Program-made: the position numbers and the translations under genes
Notes under the pieces: generated by a model
Database searches by the model: none
What the model was told of the DNA's origin: nothing
What the model saw: the letters and a program-made list of their open reading frames with translations, nothing else
Shown here: piece after piece, positions 1 to 7,995 of the stretch
Numbering within the stretch: position 1 is the stretch's first letter
Layout: each line of letters opens with the position of its first letter
Assembly: GCF_003477605.1 (NCBI RefSeq)
Contig: NZ_QUDR01000022.1
Location: forward strand, 1-52,220
Reading direction: 5' to 3'
Source: Clostridium sp. AF37-5
GTDB taxonomy: Bacteria; Bacillota; Clostridia; Lachnospirales; Lachnospiraceae
Length of the DNA stretch: 52,220 nt

Positions 1-552
1 CAGATGTCTGCTCAACTTAAACTGCGCGGATATCATGTTGGACGCCGTAAAGCAAGCAGATATATGCGTGAAATGGACATTACATACATTCCAATGAAGC
101 ACGGATTTCTTTACCTGACAGCCATCATCGACTGGTACAGCCGTTGTATCGTTGGCTGGGATGTTGATGATACTCTGGATACCACCATGGTCATCAACGC
201 CTGTAAAAAAGCATTTAAAGTAGCTAAGCCGTTAATCATCAACTCGGATCAGGACAGCCAGTTTACCAGCGACAAATACATCGACTTTATTCGTAATAGC
301 GGAATCCGTCAAAGCATGGATGGCAAAAGCCGATGGGCAGATAATATCATGATTGAACGCTGGTTCCGCAGCTTCAAGTATGAGGAAGCATATCTTACGG
401 AGTATGCTAATCTCAAAGAAGCAAGAGAAGCCATCGGAAGGTATATCTACACCTATAACTTTGAAAGATGCCATCAGTCCATTGGGAACAAACGACCTGC
501 CGAGGTATACTATCCGGCAATGCTTCTGGATGCAGCCAGAGCAGCCGCATAA
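1..552 (+). pseudogene. IS3-family transposase OrfB, truncated and internally deleted
   Basis: This is the C-terminal part of an IS3-group DDE transposase (rve integrase core), the protein that cuts and joins IS ends. The DDE residues can be seen: Asp in DITYIP (about residue 25), Asp in NSDQDSQFTS, and Glu in NIMIERWFRSFK, followed by the usual YNFERCHQSIGNKRPAEVYY tail. Intact relatives have roughly 40 residues between YMREM and the WS-DITYIP segment. Here the two are directly fused, so an in-frame internal deletion is likely. The normally invariant Gly of SDQG is Asp. The reading frame is open to the window edge, so the 5' end is missing. I infer it is inactive; full-length copies elsewhere could still move it in trans. 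Confidence 0.8.
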
Positions 553-657
553 TATAAAAATCCGGGAGATGCTTCACACATTTTCCGTGTAACTCGTCAA
601 CATATCAGTTCATTATAAAAATATCAAATTTTTGTCTTGACAACTGAGCCATTATAG
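1..657 (+). mobile_element. 3' part of a decayed IS3-family insertion sequence
   Basis: The left window edge lies inside an IS3-family element: a transposase orfB remnant runs to 552, followed by about 100 noncoding bases. The right terminal inverted repeat appears to end near 657, after TGTCTTGACAACTGAGCC and ATTATAG. At 658 the sequence becomes integrase coding sequence in the reading frame expected of a Tn916-type integrase, which places the IS boundary within a few bases. The left half of the IS and its other flank are outside the window. Confidence 0.75.
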
Positions 658-1794
658 CCTACGGACAAACTTCCAAAGGGCAAGAAGCCATGCCTCTCCC
701 TTCGTGAATTGGAAAAACAGGTAAACACAGATTTGGATTTGCTTGTAAATATCGTGGACGGACAGATGATAGTCTGTGAACTTGTAGACCGATATTTGAA
801 AACAAAGACCGGAGTAAGGCAAAGCACGAAGCAGGGATATGTTACAGTACAGAGATTACTTGCAAAGGAAGCATTCGGTAAAAAGACGATACGAAGTGTT
901 AAAACTTCCGATGCAAAGCTGTTCCTTATAAAATTGCAACAGGAAGATGGGAAAAGCTACAGTTCCATTCATACCATCCGGGGAGTGCTACGACCAGCCT
1001 TTCAGATGGTGGATGATGATGACATTCTTGTAAAGAATCCATTCGGATTCCAGCTTGCCGGGGTATTGGTAAATGATGCAGTTACAAGAGAGGCAATCAC
1101 AAAAGACCAGATGAGAAAGTTCCTAAAGTTTGTGCATGACGATGTGGTGTACTGTAAATACTATGAAGTGGTGTACATACTCTTTCATACGGGAATGCGA
1201 ATATCAGAATTTTGTGGCTTGACGCTGAAGGACATTGATCTTGAGAACAGAACTGTAAATATCGACCACCAATTGCAGAGAACATCGGATATGCGATACA
1301 TCATAGAAACTACAAAGACGGATGCCGGAACAAGAGTATTGCCGATTACAGAGGATGTGGCACAGATGTTTCAGGCAATCATCGAGGACAGAAATGCACC
1401 GAAAGTGGAGAAAGCTATAGACGGCTATAGCGGATTTCTATTTTACGATGATAATGGAATGTCACTTGTTGCAATGCATTGGCAACACCGCTTTAATCAT
1501 ATGGTCGGCAGATACAATGACATCTACCGGGTGCAGTTGCCAAATATCACGCCTCATGTATGCCGACATACCTATTGCTCCAATATGGCAAAATCGGGAA
1601 TGAATCCAAAGACATTACAGTACCTCATGGGGCATTCGGATATATCAGTCACAATGAATGTGTACACGCATATCAATTTCGATGATGCAGAGGAAGAACT
1701 GAAACGAATGGAAGAATTCAGAAAAGCACAGGCAGAGATTGAAAAGAAAAACGATGCAAAAGCGGTATCGCAGAAAATGTTTAAAATAGTGTAG
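658..1794 (+). pseudogene. int: Tn916-type tyrosine integrase, interrupted by the IS
   Basis: This is a tyrosine recombinase that would integrate and excise a conjugative transposon. The protein carries the SAM-like core-binding domain and the catalytic domain, with Arg in TGMRISE, His-x-x-Arg in HVCRH, His in GHSD and the nucleophile Tyr in NVYTH. A TTG at 709 could be mistaken for the start. However, the frame is open and homologous upstream of it: the residues PTDKLPKGKK and CLSLREL match the region just after the arm-binding domain of Tn916 Int. Homology begins exactly where the IS ends (658), with a TAG from the IS in frame at 655. I conclude that the gene was split by the IS and its N-terminal part lies left of the window. 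The catalytic core itself is intact. A good terminator follows. Confidence 0.82.
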
Positions 1795-1810
1795 TATTGC
1801 TATACGGTAG

Positions 1811-1841
1811 AAACGCTCCGGGTTTATTGGGGCGTTTTTTC
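1811..1841 (+). terminator. Rho-independent terminator after the integrase
   Basis: The stem AAACGCTCC / GGGGCGTTT is followed by a run of T, 17 bases after the integrase stop codon. Confidence 0.85.
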
Positions 1842-1905
1842 TATGGAAAAATGATGAGGGTGACGATATAATAAAAAGACTGAAAGAGAGAAAGTGGGGA
1901 ATGAC

Positions 1906-3195
1906 ATGAAGATAAAGAAGCGAAATATAGAATTAGCTACAAGTGTAAGTATTATTATGCTTTTGGTATTAGCATATGTTCACTTTGCAGATGAAGAAGA
2001 ATTGTTTCGTGTAGGAAATAGAATTGAGGAAATACTGCATATTTATACCAACATAAGCGTTGTGAAAATGCAATCTTTTATAGAGGTTGTTACATCCGGC
2101 GTATTAGGAAGTGCGCTTGTTGCACTGTTTTTTTATGTGCAAGATTATTATTGTGAACGAGAAAAGGAGTTGCACAATGCAATAGAACATATAAATGAAT
2201 TTAGTAAGACTTATTCAGAAATTCCATTTTGTAGATACTTTGAAAATACGGATTATGCTAAATTGGCAAGAGATTATTATATAGAATATTATGATAATGA
2301 ATTTCAGCTGGAAGTGAAAAAAACAGCGGATGATTATTTGAAAACAATTCCAAAGGCTGCTAGAAGAGTTTTGAAGGCTGAAATTAATAATAAAAAGTTT
2401 GGTGAGAGCTATGAAGCAAAAAGTAAATTAGAGAAGTATTTAACGGAGAAATTCAACGGAGTAGAAGCTGAAAGTTGTAAAGAATACATAGAAGCTGAAT
2501 TAAAAACCATTATTAAGGAAATCGATTATAAAATGGAAAAAGCCATAAATGCTTATCAAGGAATTATGGAACTGGATATGTCAGAGTTTGAAAGTTTGGC
2601 TGACTCTGTAACAACATTTAAGAAATATGGCATTTTCAAGAAACGTTTTTTGAAAAAACACATGCTTGATATAGCAATATTTCCACATCTGCAAATTTCG
2701 ATAAAGGATTTGGTAACGGAACAAAAGAGACATGTTAAGGTTCATAAAGGGGTGTATAATAAAGTGTTAGCTGCGTATATGGTTTGGGATGAGTATAAGT
2801 GTAACACAGAAAATGTTTTAAAGAGAATTGTGAGAATTTTAAAGCGTACACAAAAATACACATACTCTCAGTTTTCTATGCACAATTATTCTGAACTAAA
2901 AAAATATAATAAGAAAGAGTTATTGGTAATGCTTATGATTTTACAGAAAGCATTTTTGGGTACGGATACAGCACAAATTTTGCCAGAGTACGAGCCAATT
3001 TTGTTTTCTTATAATAAAGTTGTATATAATATTACAAATTTATCGAGAATATTATTATATGAATTAACGGAACGATATGAATATAGAGATATTCGCACTT
3101 TCGCGATGGTGAAAGATGCCTATGAAAAAAATCAACATATATGGAGTAATTCATATTCAGGTGAAGATTTAAATAGTGATTTTTTTCGAATATAG
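1906..3195 (+). CDS. Two-TM membrane protein with a large helical cytosolic domain, unknown function
   Basis: I do not recognise a family. The N-terminus holds two hydrophobic segments (about residues 9-24 and 55-77, the second running SGVLGSALVALFFYV). A long, charged, helix-rich region of about 340 residues follows, with many Lys/Glu and no obvious catalytic motif. ATG 1906 is preferred because GGGGAA lies 7 bases upstream; a GTG at 1894 is possible. A TATAAT-like box is at about 1867. The base composition is much more AT-rich than the integrase or the ICE, which suggests separate acquisition. A decayed gene follows after 8 bases, as in a two-gene operon. The two-TM-then-helical layout resembles the protein at 33052-33735, though I cannot show homology. 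Confidence 0.7.
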   Translation: MKIKKRNIELATSVSIIMLLVLAYVHFADEEELFRVGNRIEEILHIYTNISVVKMQSFIEVVTSGVLGSALVALFFYVQDYYCEREKELHNAIEHINEFSKTYSEIPFCRYFENTDYAKLARDYYIEYYDNEFQLEVKKTADDYLKTIPKAARRVLKAEINNKKFGESYEAKSKLEKYLTEKFNGVEAESCKEYIEAELKTIIKEIDYKMEKAINAYQGIMELDMSEFESLADSVTTFKKYGIFKKRFLKKHMLDIAIFPHLQISIKDLVTEQKRHVKVHKGVYNKVLAAYMVWDEYKCNTENVLKRIVRILKRTQKYTYSQFSMHNYSELKKYNKKELLVMLMILQKAFLGTDTAQILPEYEPILFSYNKVVYNITNLSRILLYELTERYEYRDIRTFAMVKDAYEKNQHIWSNSYSGEDLNSDFFRI

Positions 3196-3203
3196 GGGCG
3201 GAT

Positions 3204-3931
3204 ATGCAAAAATCTTACATAGATGAAGAATGCATCTTGGGATGCTTGGAAAGATTGGTTGAAGAATATATAGAACAGGAAGATTATAAGTATAAATTTG
3301 ATTTTTAGTTTTCAAATAATCATGAGGTTGAAACTTCTATTTTATCTAAAATGATTTTTATGAGATTACTAGAAATAGATAAAAGTAAAGTAAAATGCAT
3401 TTTTTATCTACAATTAGGATTGATGAAACAAAAGTATCTTTTGATATAATGAACAATCCTAAAGCTTCAAAACGTGATTTTTATAGACTAGGAAGCATCG
3501 CAAAAAGAGTGGGTGCGAGTAATCTTTTTAAATGGGAAGAACTTAAATACACGATTGGGAATTTTGCACCGATACCCAATGCTCATAGGAAAGGTTTACG
3601 ACATCTTCAATTTGTCCATAATAATAAAAATGAGAAATGGGATTTCTTATTAAGTTATTGTAAGGAATATTGGGATGATTACTCTTGTGATTTATATCCA
3701 ACTTTTAGAGATTATATAATAAAAACGGCACAGCATTTGTATATTAAAGATGTATTGGAAGATTTTAAGTCAAATCTTAGGGGGCGGCAAATAGAGGATG
3801 TTAAAACAAATGAATTTGAAAATTGGGATGGCATATTAAGAGATAAAAGTAAAACGTGTGAACTAATATGCTTGTTGACTAAAACTAGGGGAAGGATGAT
3901 AATTTCATTGTTAAAGAAGAAAAATCCTTAG
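3204..3931 (+). pseudogene. Decayed gene with an in-frame stop and a frameshift, unknown family
   Basis: Three pieces appear to form one original gene. A 34-codon frame starts at ATG 3204 and stops at TAG 3306. The same frame then reads on as sensible coding sequence (FSNNHEVETSILSKMIFMRLLEI and onward) up to about 3395. After that the coding signal moves to another frame, open until 3931 (178 codons from ATG 3395). Joined, they would give about 240 residues. No domain is recognised. It lies 8 bases after the membrane protein and shares its AT-rich composition, so the two were probably a pair. The alternative is two small independent genes (3204-3308 and 3395-3931). I favour decay because the bases between them still look coding. 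Confidence 0.5.
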
Positions 3932-4109
3932 TAGTAAGCCTTTTCCTTTTACTACTATTTCTACTACCAACAGGTAGTAACAACTTGCATGGTTCTGCTC
4001 TGATTTGCCACAATCACACATTTCAGAGCAAAAATACAAACAACAACAAAATTCCCGGAAACCCTTGCAAAACAGGGCATTCCGGGGCAAAACAAGGAGA
4101 AACGAAACT

Positions 4110-4148
4110 ATGATAAAAATACTATTTGTTTGCCACGGCAATATGTAA
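4110..4148 (+). pseudogene. 5' remnant of a low-molecular-weight protein tyrosine phosphatase gene
   Basis: A good ribosome binding site (AAGGAGAAACGAAACT) precedes ATG 4110. The frame reads MIKILFVCHGN, then Met and a stop. MIKILFVCHGN is the N-terminus of low-molecular-weight PTPases, whose catalytic P-loop is C-x5-R (VCHGNICRSP in relatives). The match breaks immediately after Asn, before the ICRS part. I infer that the conjugative element inserted here, at about 4141, leaving the chromosomal 5' end on the left. The remaining gene should lie beyond the element's right end. Confidence 0.6.
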
Positions 4149-4223
4149 TAATATGGGGGCAAATGCCTATGATTATAATGCCTGCGTAACTGTACTATAA
4201 GAAATACACCTTTTTTACACCTT

Positions 4224-4253
4224 TTGCAATTCAAAATAGTTAAGTCCTAATAT
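4224..4253 (+). promoter_or_regulatory. Probable promoter of the maintenance operon
   Basis: TTGCAA (4224-4229) is separated by 18 bases from TAATAT (4248-4253). It lies between the putative element junction and the DUF3970-like/parA genes, and just ahead of a terminator-like hairpin. Confidence 0.45.
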
Positions 4254-4268
4254 GATATAAAGATGCAT

Positions 4269-4299
4269 AAGCACCTCGGTAAAACGAAGTGCTTTTTTT
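4269..4299 (+). terminator. Terminator or attenuator in the leader of the parA operon
   Basis: The stem AAGCACCTCG / CGAAGTGCTT has loop GTAAAA and is followed by seven T. It lies 30 bases before the first gene and downstream of the predicted promoter. It could therefore act as an attenuator, or shield the operon from transcription entering from the flank. Confidence 0.7.
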
Positions 4300-4328
4300 C
4301 AACCCTTTTTTAGATGGAGGTGAGTTAG

Positions 4329-4520
4329 GTGGTAAAAGTAAAATTGCAGGGAAAGAAAAATGAAGTAAGGAGAATGCTAAAGTTACTGCAGAAAAATCCA
4401 AGATGCAATATCAGCTACATATCGGATTTTATGAGATGTGACAATGAAAAATATCATCGGATATATCTTGGAGTATACCCAGTGAAAAAGACGAAAAATG
4501 TTGTACAAAGAATTAGTTAA
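4329..4520 (+). CDS. Small DUF3970-like (YvzF-type) protein
   Basis: This is a 63-residue protein beginning MVKVKLQGKKNEVRRMLKLL, with a compact alternating strand/helix pattern ending in a YHRIYLGVYPV strand. It resembles the small DUF3970 family seen in Firmicutes and on mobile elements, whose function is unknown. The GTG start at 4329 is supported by GGAGGTGA five bases upstream. It is the first gene after the putative left junction and is followed by parA after 30 bases, so it is probably co-transcribed with the partition genes. Family assignment rests on overall pattern only. Confidence 0.6.
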   Translation: MVKVKLQGKKNEVRRMLKLLQKNPRCNISYISDFMRCDNEKYHRIYLGVYPVKKTKNVVQRIS

Positions 4521-4550
4521 TGAATCTGAAGAATACGGAGGGTCAGAATT

Positions 4551-5333
4551 ATGTGTAAAGTAATAGCGATTTGTAATCAGAAAGGCGGTGTATCCAAGAC
4601 CACCACAACAGTAAATCTTGGAGTTGGAATGGTAAGAGAAGGAAAAAGGGTGCTTGTAATTGACGCCGATCCACAAGGAAACCTTTCCCAGAGTCTGGGT
4701 ATTGAAAATCCGGACGAATTGGAGATAGCACTACCAACCATTATGGAGCAGATTATCATGGACGAGGAGTTTGAGGTGTCAGAGGGAATTATTCATCATG
4801 TGGAAGGAATTGACCTCATGCCTTGTAACATTGATTTATCCGGTGTGGATGTTTCTCTGGTTAATGCAATGAGCAGGGAGTTTGTGCTAAAGACCTATGT
4901 GGATTGCATGAGAGAATATTACGATTACATTCTCATTGACTGTATGCCAAGTCTGGGAATGATAACGGTAAATGCTCTTACAGCATCCGATAGTGTGTTG
5001 ATTCCGGTGCAGGCTGCTTATTTACCGGTAAAGGGTTTGGAGCAGTTAATTACGACAATCTTCCGGGTTAGAAAGCATCTAAATCCTGGGATTCAGTTTG
5101 AGGGGATTCTTATTTCCATGCTGAATGCAAGAACTAATTATGCAAAGGATATTATTGAACTGATTACTGAATACTATGGTGAATCCATTCCAATCTTTGA
5201 TAGCCGGATTCCTTTTTCTGTAAAGGCCGCAGAAACATCAGCAGCCGGGGTAAGCATATTTTCGCTGGACAAGAAACATCCGGTGGCCGGTGCTTATGAA
5301 GAACTGACAAAGGAGGTGCTTGCTCATGAGTAG
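4551..5333 (+). CDS. parA: ParA/Soj-type partition ATPase
   Basis: This MinD/ParA ATPase works with ParB to position or stabilise the element when it is extrachromosomal. The deviant Walker A motif is near the N-terminus (QKGGVSKTTTTVNLG, residues 10-24) and carries Ser where most ParA proteins have Gly. VLVIDADPQGN is the A' motif and YILIDCMPSLG is Walker B. The length of 260 residues is normal for the family. ATG 4551 follows GGAGGGTCAGAATT. The parB start lies inside its last codons, so the two are translationally coupled. Partition genes are common on ICEs that replicate as circles. Confidence 0.93.
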   Translation: MCKVIAICNQKGGVSKTTTTVNLGVGMVREGKRVLVIDADPQGNLSQSLGIENPDELEIALPTIMEQIIMDEEFEVSEGIIHHVEGIDLMPCNIDLSGVDVSLVNAMSREFVLKTYVDCMREYYDYILIDCMPSLGMITVNALTASDSVLIPVQAAYLPVKGLEQLITTIFRVRKHLNPGIQFEGILISMLNARTNYAKDIIELITEYYGESIPIFDSRIPFSVKAAETSAAGVSIFSLDKKHPVAGAYEELTKEVLAHE

Positions 5334-6225
5334 AACAAAGGCATTAGAAAAAGTGAAATTAACAAGGTTTGATGATTTGTTTGGTGGTAAGGAGGAGCCT
5401 GTGGTAGAAGCCGGAGAAGTTAAGCAAATACCAATCTCGGAACTTCATGAGTTTCACAACCATCCGTTTCAGATTCGCTCAGATGAAGAACTGGAGGAAA
5501 TGATAGAAAGCGTACGTCAGCATGGTGTGTTGGTGCCGGGAATTGTACGATCACGAAAAGAAGGCGGTTATGAGATTATTGCAGGACATACAAGAAGACA
5601 TGTTTGTGAACTGCTTGGTATTGATACCATGCCGGTTTTTGTAAAGGATTTGGATGATAATGAAGCCAGTCTGATTATGGTAGATTCCAACATCCAGCGA
5701 GAGAACATCTTACCCAGTGAAAAGGCGAGAGCCTACAAAATCAAGTACGATGCCATGAAGAACCAGGGCAAAGAAGGAAACAGTCTTCAAAAAATGTCGG
5801 AGGAAAGCGGCGAGAATTATAAGTCGATACAGAGATATATCTGGCTTGCCAGACTAAATGATAATCTTTTAGGAATGGTAGATAACAAGAAACTGGGTTT
5901 TATCCAGGGGGTAAGTTTATCGGTTCTTTCCAATAAAGAGCAGGAAATGGTTTATGATGCGATTTGCCGGTATGAAAAAAAGTTGTCGACGGTACAGGCT
6001 AATACCATAAAGCAGTTGAGTGCAGATGGAAAATTGGATGAAGAGACATTGGAACGCTATTTGTTTTCTGTTGAAAGGCACAGTAAGAAGAAAGATATTA
6101 CTCTGAAAAATGAACGATTGGCAGAGTATTTTGAGGAAGAAACCACAGAAGATGAAATGATGGATGTCATTTTTGAATTACTGGAGAAATGGAAACAAAA
6201 GAGAGGAAGTGAAGAAAATGAATAA
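5326..6225 (+). CDS. parB: ParB/Spo0J-type partition protein
   Basis: This is a ParB N-terminal nuclease-like (CTPase) domain followed by a helix-turn-helix. The key segments are IPISELHEFHNHPFQI, then AGHTRRH (the arginine-rich CTP-binding patch, GERRxR-like in others), then DSNIQREN. The HTH region is around residues 155-185 (LQKMSEESGENYKSIQRYIW). The true start is ATG 5326, with AGGAGG 9 bases upstream, overlapping parA by 8 bases. The protein should load at a cis-acting site on the element. The 23-bp palindromes found across this element are one candidate, but no canonical parS (TGTTTCACGTGAAACA) was seen. It overlaps the ssb start at its 3' end. Confidence 0.92.
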   Translation: MSRTKALEKVKLTRFDDLFGGKEEPVVEAGEVKQIPISELHEFHNHPFQIRSDEELEEMIESVRQHGVLVPGIVRSRKEGGYEIIAGHTRRHVCELLGIDTMPVFVKDLDDNEASLIMVDSNIQRENILPSEKARAYKIKYDAMKNQGKEGNSLQKMSEESGENYKSIQRYIWLARLNDNLLGMVDNKKLGFIQGVSLSVLSNKEQEMVYDAICRYEKKLSTVQANTIKQLSADGKLDEETLERYLFSVERHSKKKDITLKNERLAEYFEEETTEDEMMDVIFELLEKWKQKRGSEENE

Positions 6226-6619
6226 GATTATTTTGCTGGGGAATATGACGAGAGAACCAAAGACAACAAGGAAAAAAAATGAGGATGGCAGCGAGATGGT
6301 TATTACAAAGTTTGACCTTGCGGTAAATCGCAGAAATAAGCAAGAGGGAAATGCCGATGCAGATTTCTTCCACTGTACATCCTTTGGCAGACAGGCAGAG
6401 TTTGTAGAGAAGTATTTTCATAGCGGTTCCAGGGTGCTTGTGGTTGGTCGTGTACAGAATAATAATTACACGACCAAAGAGGGAAACAAAGTATATGGTT
6501 TCAGCATTATTACTGAAGAAGTCGAGTTCGCACAGAAGAAAAGTGCAGGAAACACAGTAGCCGATGCAGATGATTTTTCGTCTGCTGGAGATGAACAGGT
6601 ACCATTCAAGAGCAGGTAG
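6218..6619 (+). CDS. ssb: Single-stranded DNA-binding protein
   Basis: This is a short SSB of 133 residues with one OB fold: MNKIILLGNMTREPKTT at the start, then FDLAVNRR, DFFHCTSFGRQAEFVEKYF, GSRVLVVGRVQ and a C-terminal acidic stretch. It would coat the single strand that arises during transfer and rolling-circle replication. The C-terminus (GDEQVPFKSR) lacks the DDDIPF tip of host SSB but keeps a similar acidic-PF pattern nearby. ATG 6218 overlaps the ParB stop (ATGAATAA), so it is coupled to parB. Placement between partition and replication genes is usual for ICEs. Confidence 0.93.
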   Translation: MNKIILLGNMTREPKTTRKKNEDGSEMVITKFDLAVNRRNKQEGNADADFFHCTSFGRQAEFVEKYFHSGSRVLVVGRVQNNNYTTKEGNKVYGFSIITEEVEFAQKKSAGNTVADADDFSSAGDEQVPFKSR

Positions 6620-6627
6620 GTGATAAC

Positions 6628-7707
6628 ATGGCAGAAGGTTTCTTCCGAAGTAAAAAAGGTTTTACAGTCGTTCAAAATGAAATAACAAGAGATGTAAAAA
6701 TTTCTTTGAAGGCGAAGGGATTATATCTTGTGATACAAGCATATATCTCTATGCCGGATAAGAAATGGACAAAAGAGGATTTCAGAAATCTGACCAAAGA
6801 AGGAAAAAAGGCATTTGACAGTGCATGGAAAGAATTGAAGGATTTTGGATATTTAAAGGTTCATTTCATGCCGGATAATGGCAAGTGGAAGACCGAGTAT
6901 GAATTGCTGGATGAACCGGATTTGGGTCCTCATACGTTATACCATAATAGTGAAGGAGAGGTTTCCAGTGATAATCTGACACGTGCAGAAAAGAAACGTC
7001 AAACGCAAACGGTTACGGATGAACATTCATCTTTTCAAGCAGATAATGCGGATGAAGATACAGAAATTGGCGATTCTGACCGTTACCCCCTTTTTGGTAC
7101 TAACGGTAATTCTGACCGTTACCCCCCTTTCGGTAGCAACGGTAACGGTAGTAACGCTTACGGTAGCAACGCAAACGGGGGTAACAATAATAAAGACTAT
7201 AATATAAAACCTGATTTAAAACCTAATATAATAAATCCTAATCCTAATCAATATCAAGAAGAGGATGCGAGGGGAGAAGAGTATCCCATGGAGTTTATTG
7301 AACATCATTACGATCTGGATGAAGAGTTTGTGTCTTTGTATCAGGAAAGGCAGATAAACACGATGAAGGATGTCCTTTATGATGCTTTGAATACCCAAAA
7401 GCCTGTCATTCGTGTGATGGGTGAAGACAAACCGGCAGCTGTTGTGAAGTCCAGACTTTTGAAATTGGACAGGCTTGATATTGATTATGCCATAGAACAG
7501 TATAATAAGCAGGTGACAAAAGTAAGAAATCATAAGGCATATATGCTTACGGTTCTATATCAGGCAAAAGCACAATGTGATTTGGATATTAGTAATCAGG
7601 TCATGTACGATTTTTATGGAGCCGGTCAACTGGAAGATGTAGGAGGTGATGACAATGGGGAAGAAGAGCGAATGTATTCGGGTCCCGATACTGCTTCGTA
7701 TGGATAA
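6628..7707 (+). CDS. Replication initiator-like protein (RepA_N/DnaD-like) with internal repeats
   Basis: This protein probably starts replication of the excised element. The N-terminal domain (GFFRSKKGFTVVQNEITRD to about residue 105) matches the winged-helix start of RepA_N/DUF6017-type plasmid and ICE initiators, including the WTKEDFRNLTKEGKKAF segment. A low-complexity linker follows, with a 12-residue repeat SDRYP(L/P)FG(T/S)NGN in two copies and then GSN-rich 5-residue repeats. The C-terminal half (about 210-330) is helical and may be DnaD-like. The DNA of the linker forms iteron-like direct repeats (7074-7190), which is reminiscent of plasmid rep genes that contain their own origin. 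Eight bases separate it from ssb. Domain naming is by resemblance. Confidence 0.75.
   Translation: MAEGFFRSKKGFTVVQNEITRDVKISLKAKGLYLVIQAYISMPDKKWTKEDFRNLTKEGKKAFDSAWKELKDFGYLKVHFMPDNGKWKTEYELLDEPDLGPHTLYHNSEGEVSSDNLTRAEKKRQTQTVTDEHSSFQADNADEDTEIGDSDRYPLFGTNGNSDRYPPFGSNGNGSNAYGSNANGGNNNKDYNIKPDLKPNIINPNPNQYQEEDARGEEYPMEFIEHHYDLDEEFVSLYQERQINTMKDVLYDALNTQKPVIRVMGEDKPAAVVKSRLLKLDRLDIDYAIEQYNKQVTKVRNHKAYMLTVLYQAKAQCDLDISNQVMYDFYGAGQLEDVGGDDNGEEERMYSGPDTASYG
7074..7190 (+). repeat. Iteron-like repeats inside the initiator gene, possible origin
   Basis: Two tandem 36-bp direct repeats (7074-7109 and 7110-7145) each contain the inverted pair CCGTT / AACGG. From 7131 a 15-bp unit of the form CGGTAGYAACGSWWA is repeated about four times (7131, 7146, 7161 and a diverged copy at 7176). 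All units are multiples of three and keep the frame. The density of CGGTAAC-like words is far above that of the surrounding sequence. Confidence 0.6.
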
Positions 7708-7909
7708 TCCAAGACACCAGTTGGTTTACAACATTTTGGAGAATGTAGACAACAAAAGTGCTTACATACGTGAGGCGGTGATTTATTATTATCGACATAA
7801 TGGAATTTCGATGAAGTCAGATGACATTCTGGATGATATTCGAAATGTGATACAGGAATGCAAGGAGGAACTTTTAATCGAACTGGAAAAACGTTTGGAA
7901 AGTCATTGA
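7655..7909 (+). CDS. Small basic-to-acidic helical protein, possible ribbon-helix-helix regulator
   Basis: This is an 84-residue protein beginning MGKKSECIRVPILLRMDNPRHQ. A short strand-like segment (CIRVPILLRM) followed by helices (VYNILENV, KSAYIREAVIYYY) resembles ribbon-helix-helix DNA-binding proteins such as ParR/CopG types. The C-terminus is an acidic coiled helix. ATG 7655 is chosen because AGGAGG lies 8 bases upstream at 7641-7646. The gene overlaps the 3' end of the initiator gene, so it is translated from the same mRNA and may regulate replication or partition. The assignment is tentative. Confidence 0.6.
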   Translation: MGKKSECIRVPILLRMDNPRHQLVYNILENVDNKSAYIREAVIYYYRHNGISMKSDDILDDIRNVIQECKEELLIELEKRLESH

Positions 7910-7920
7910 TTAAAAAATGT

Positions 7921-7948
7921 TTTAGAAAACTACAAAATACGATATAAT
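7921..7948 (+). promoter_or_regulatory. Probable promoter of the CAP-domain gene
   Basis: TTTAGA (7921-7926), a 16-base spacer and TATAAT (7943-7948). A short hairpin GCTAG / CTAGC follows in the leader. Confidence 0.5.
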
Positions 7949-7995
7949 CGAATTGCTAGGAATGACTAGCGTACAGCGAAAGGCGTGTGATTTTT

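Noticed and set aside
709..711. TTG 709 as the genuine integrase start
   Set aside because: The integrase homology continues upstream in frame to the IS border, so 709 is only the first start-like codon after the interruption.
7074..7190. Short regular repeats that might be a CRISPR array
   Set aside because: Units are 36 and 15 bp without unique spacers, keep an open reading frame and lie inside a replication gene. No Cas genes are present.
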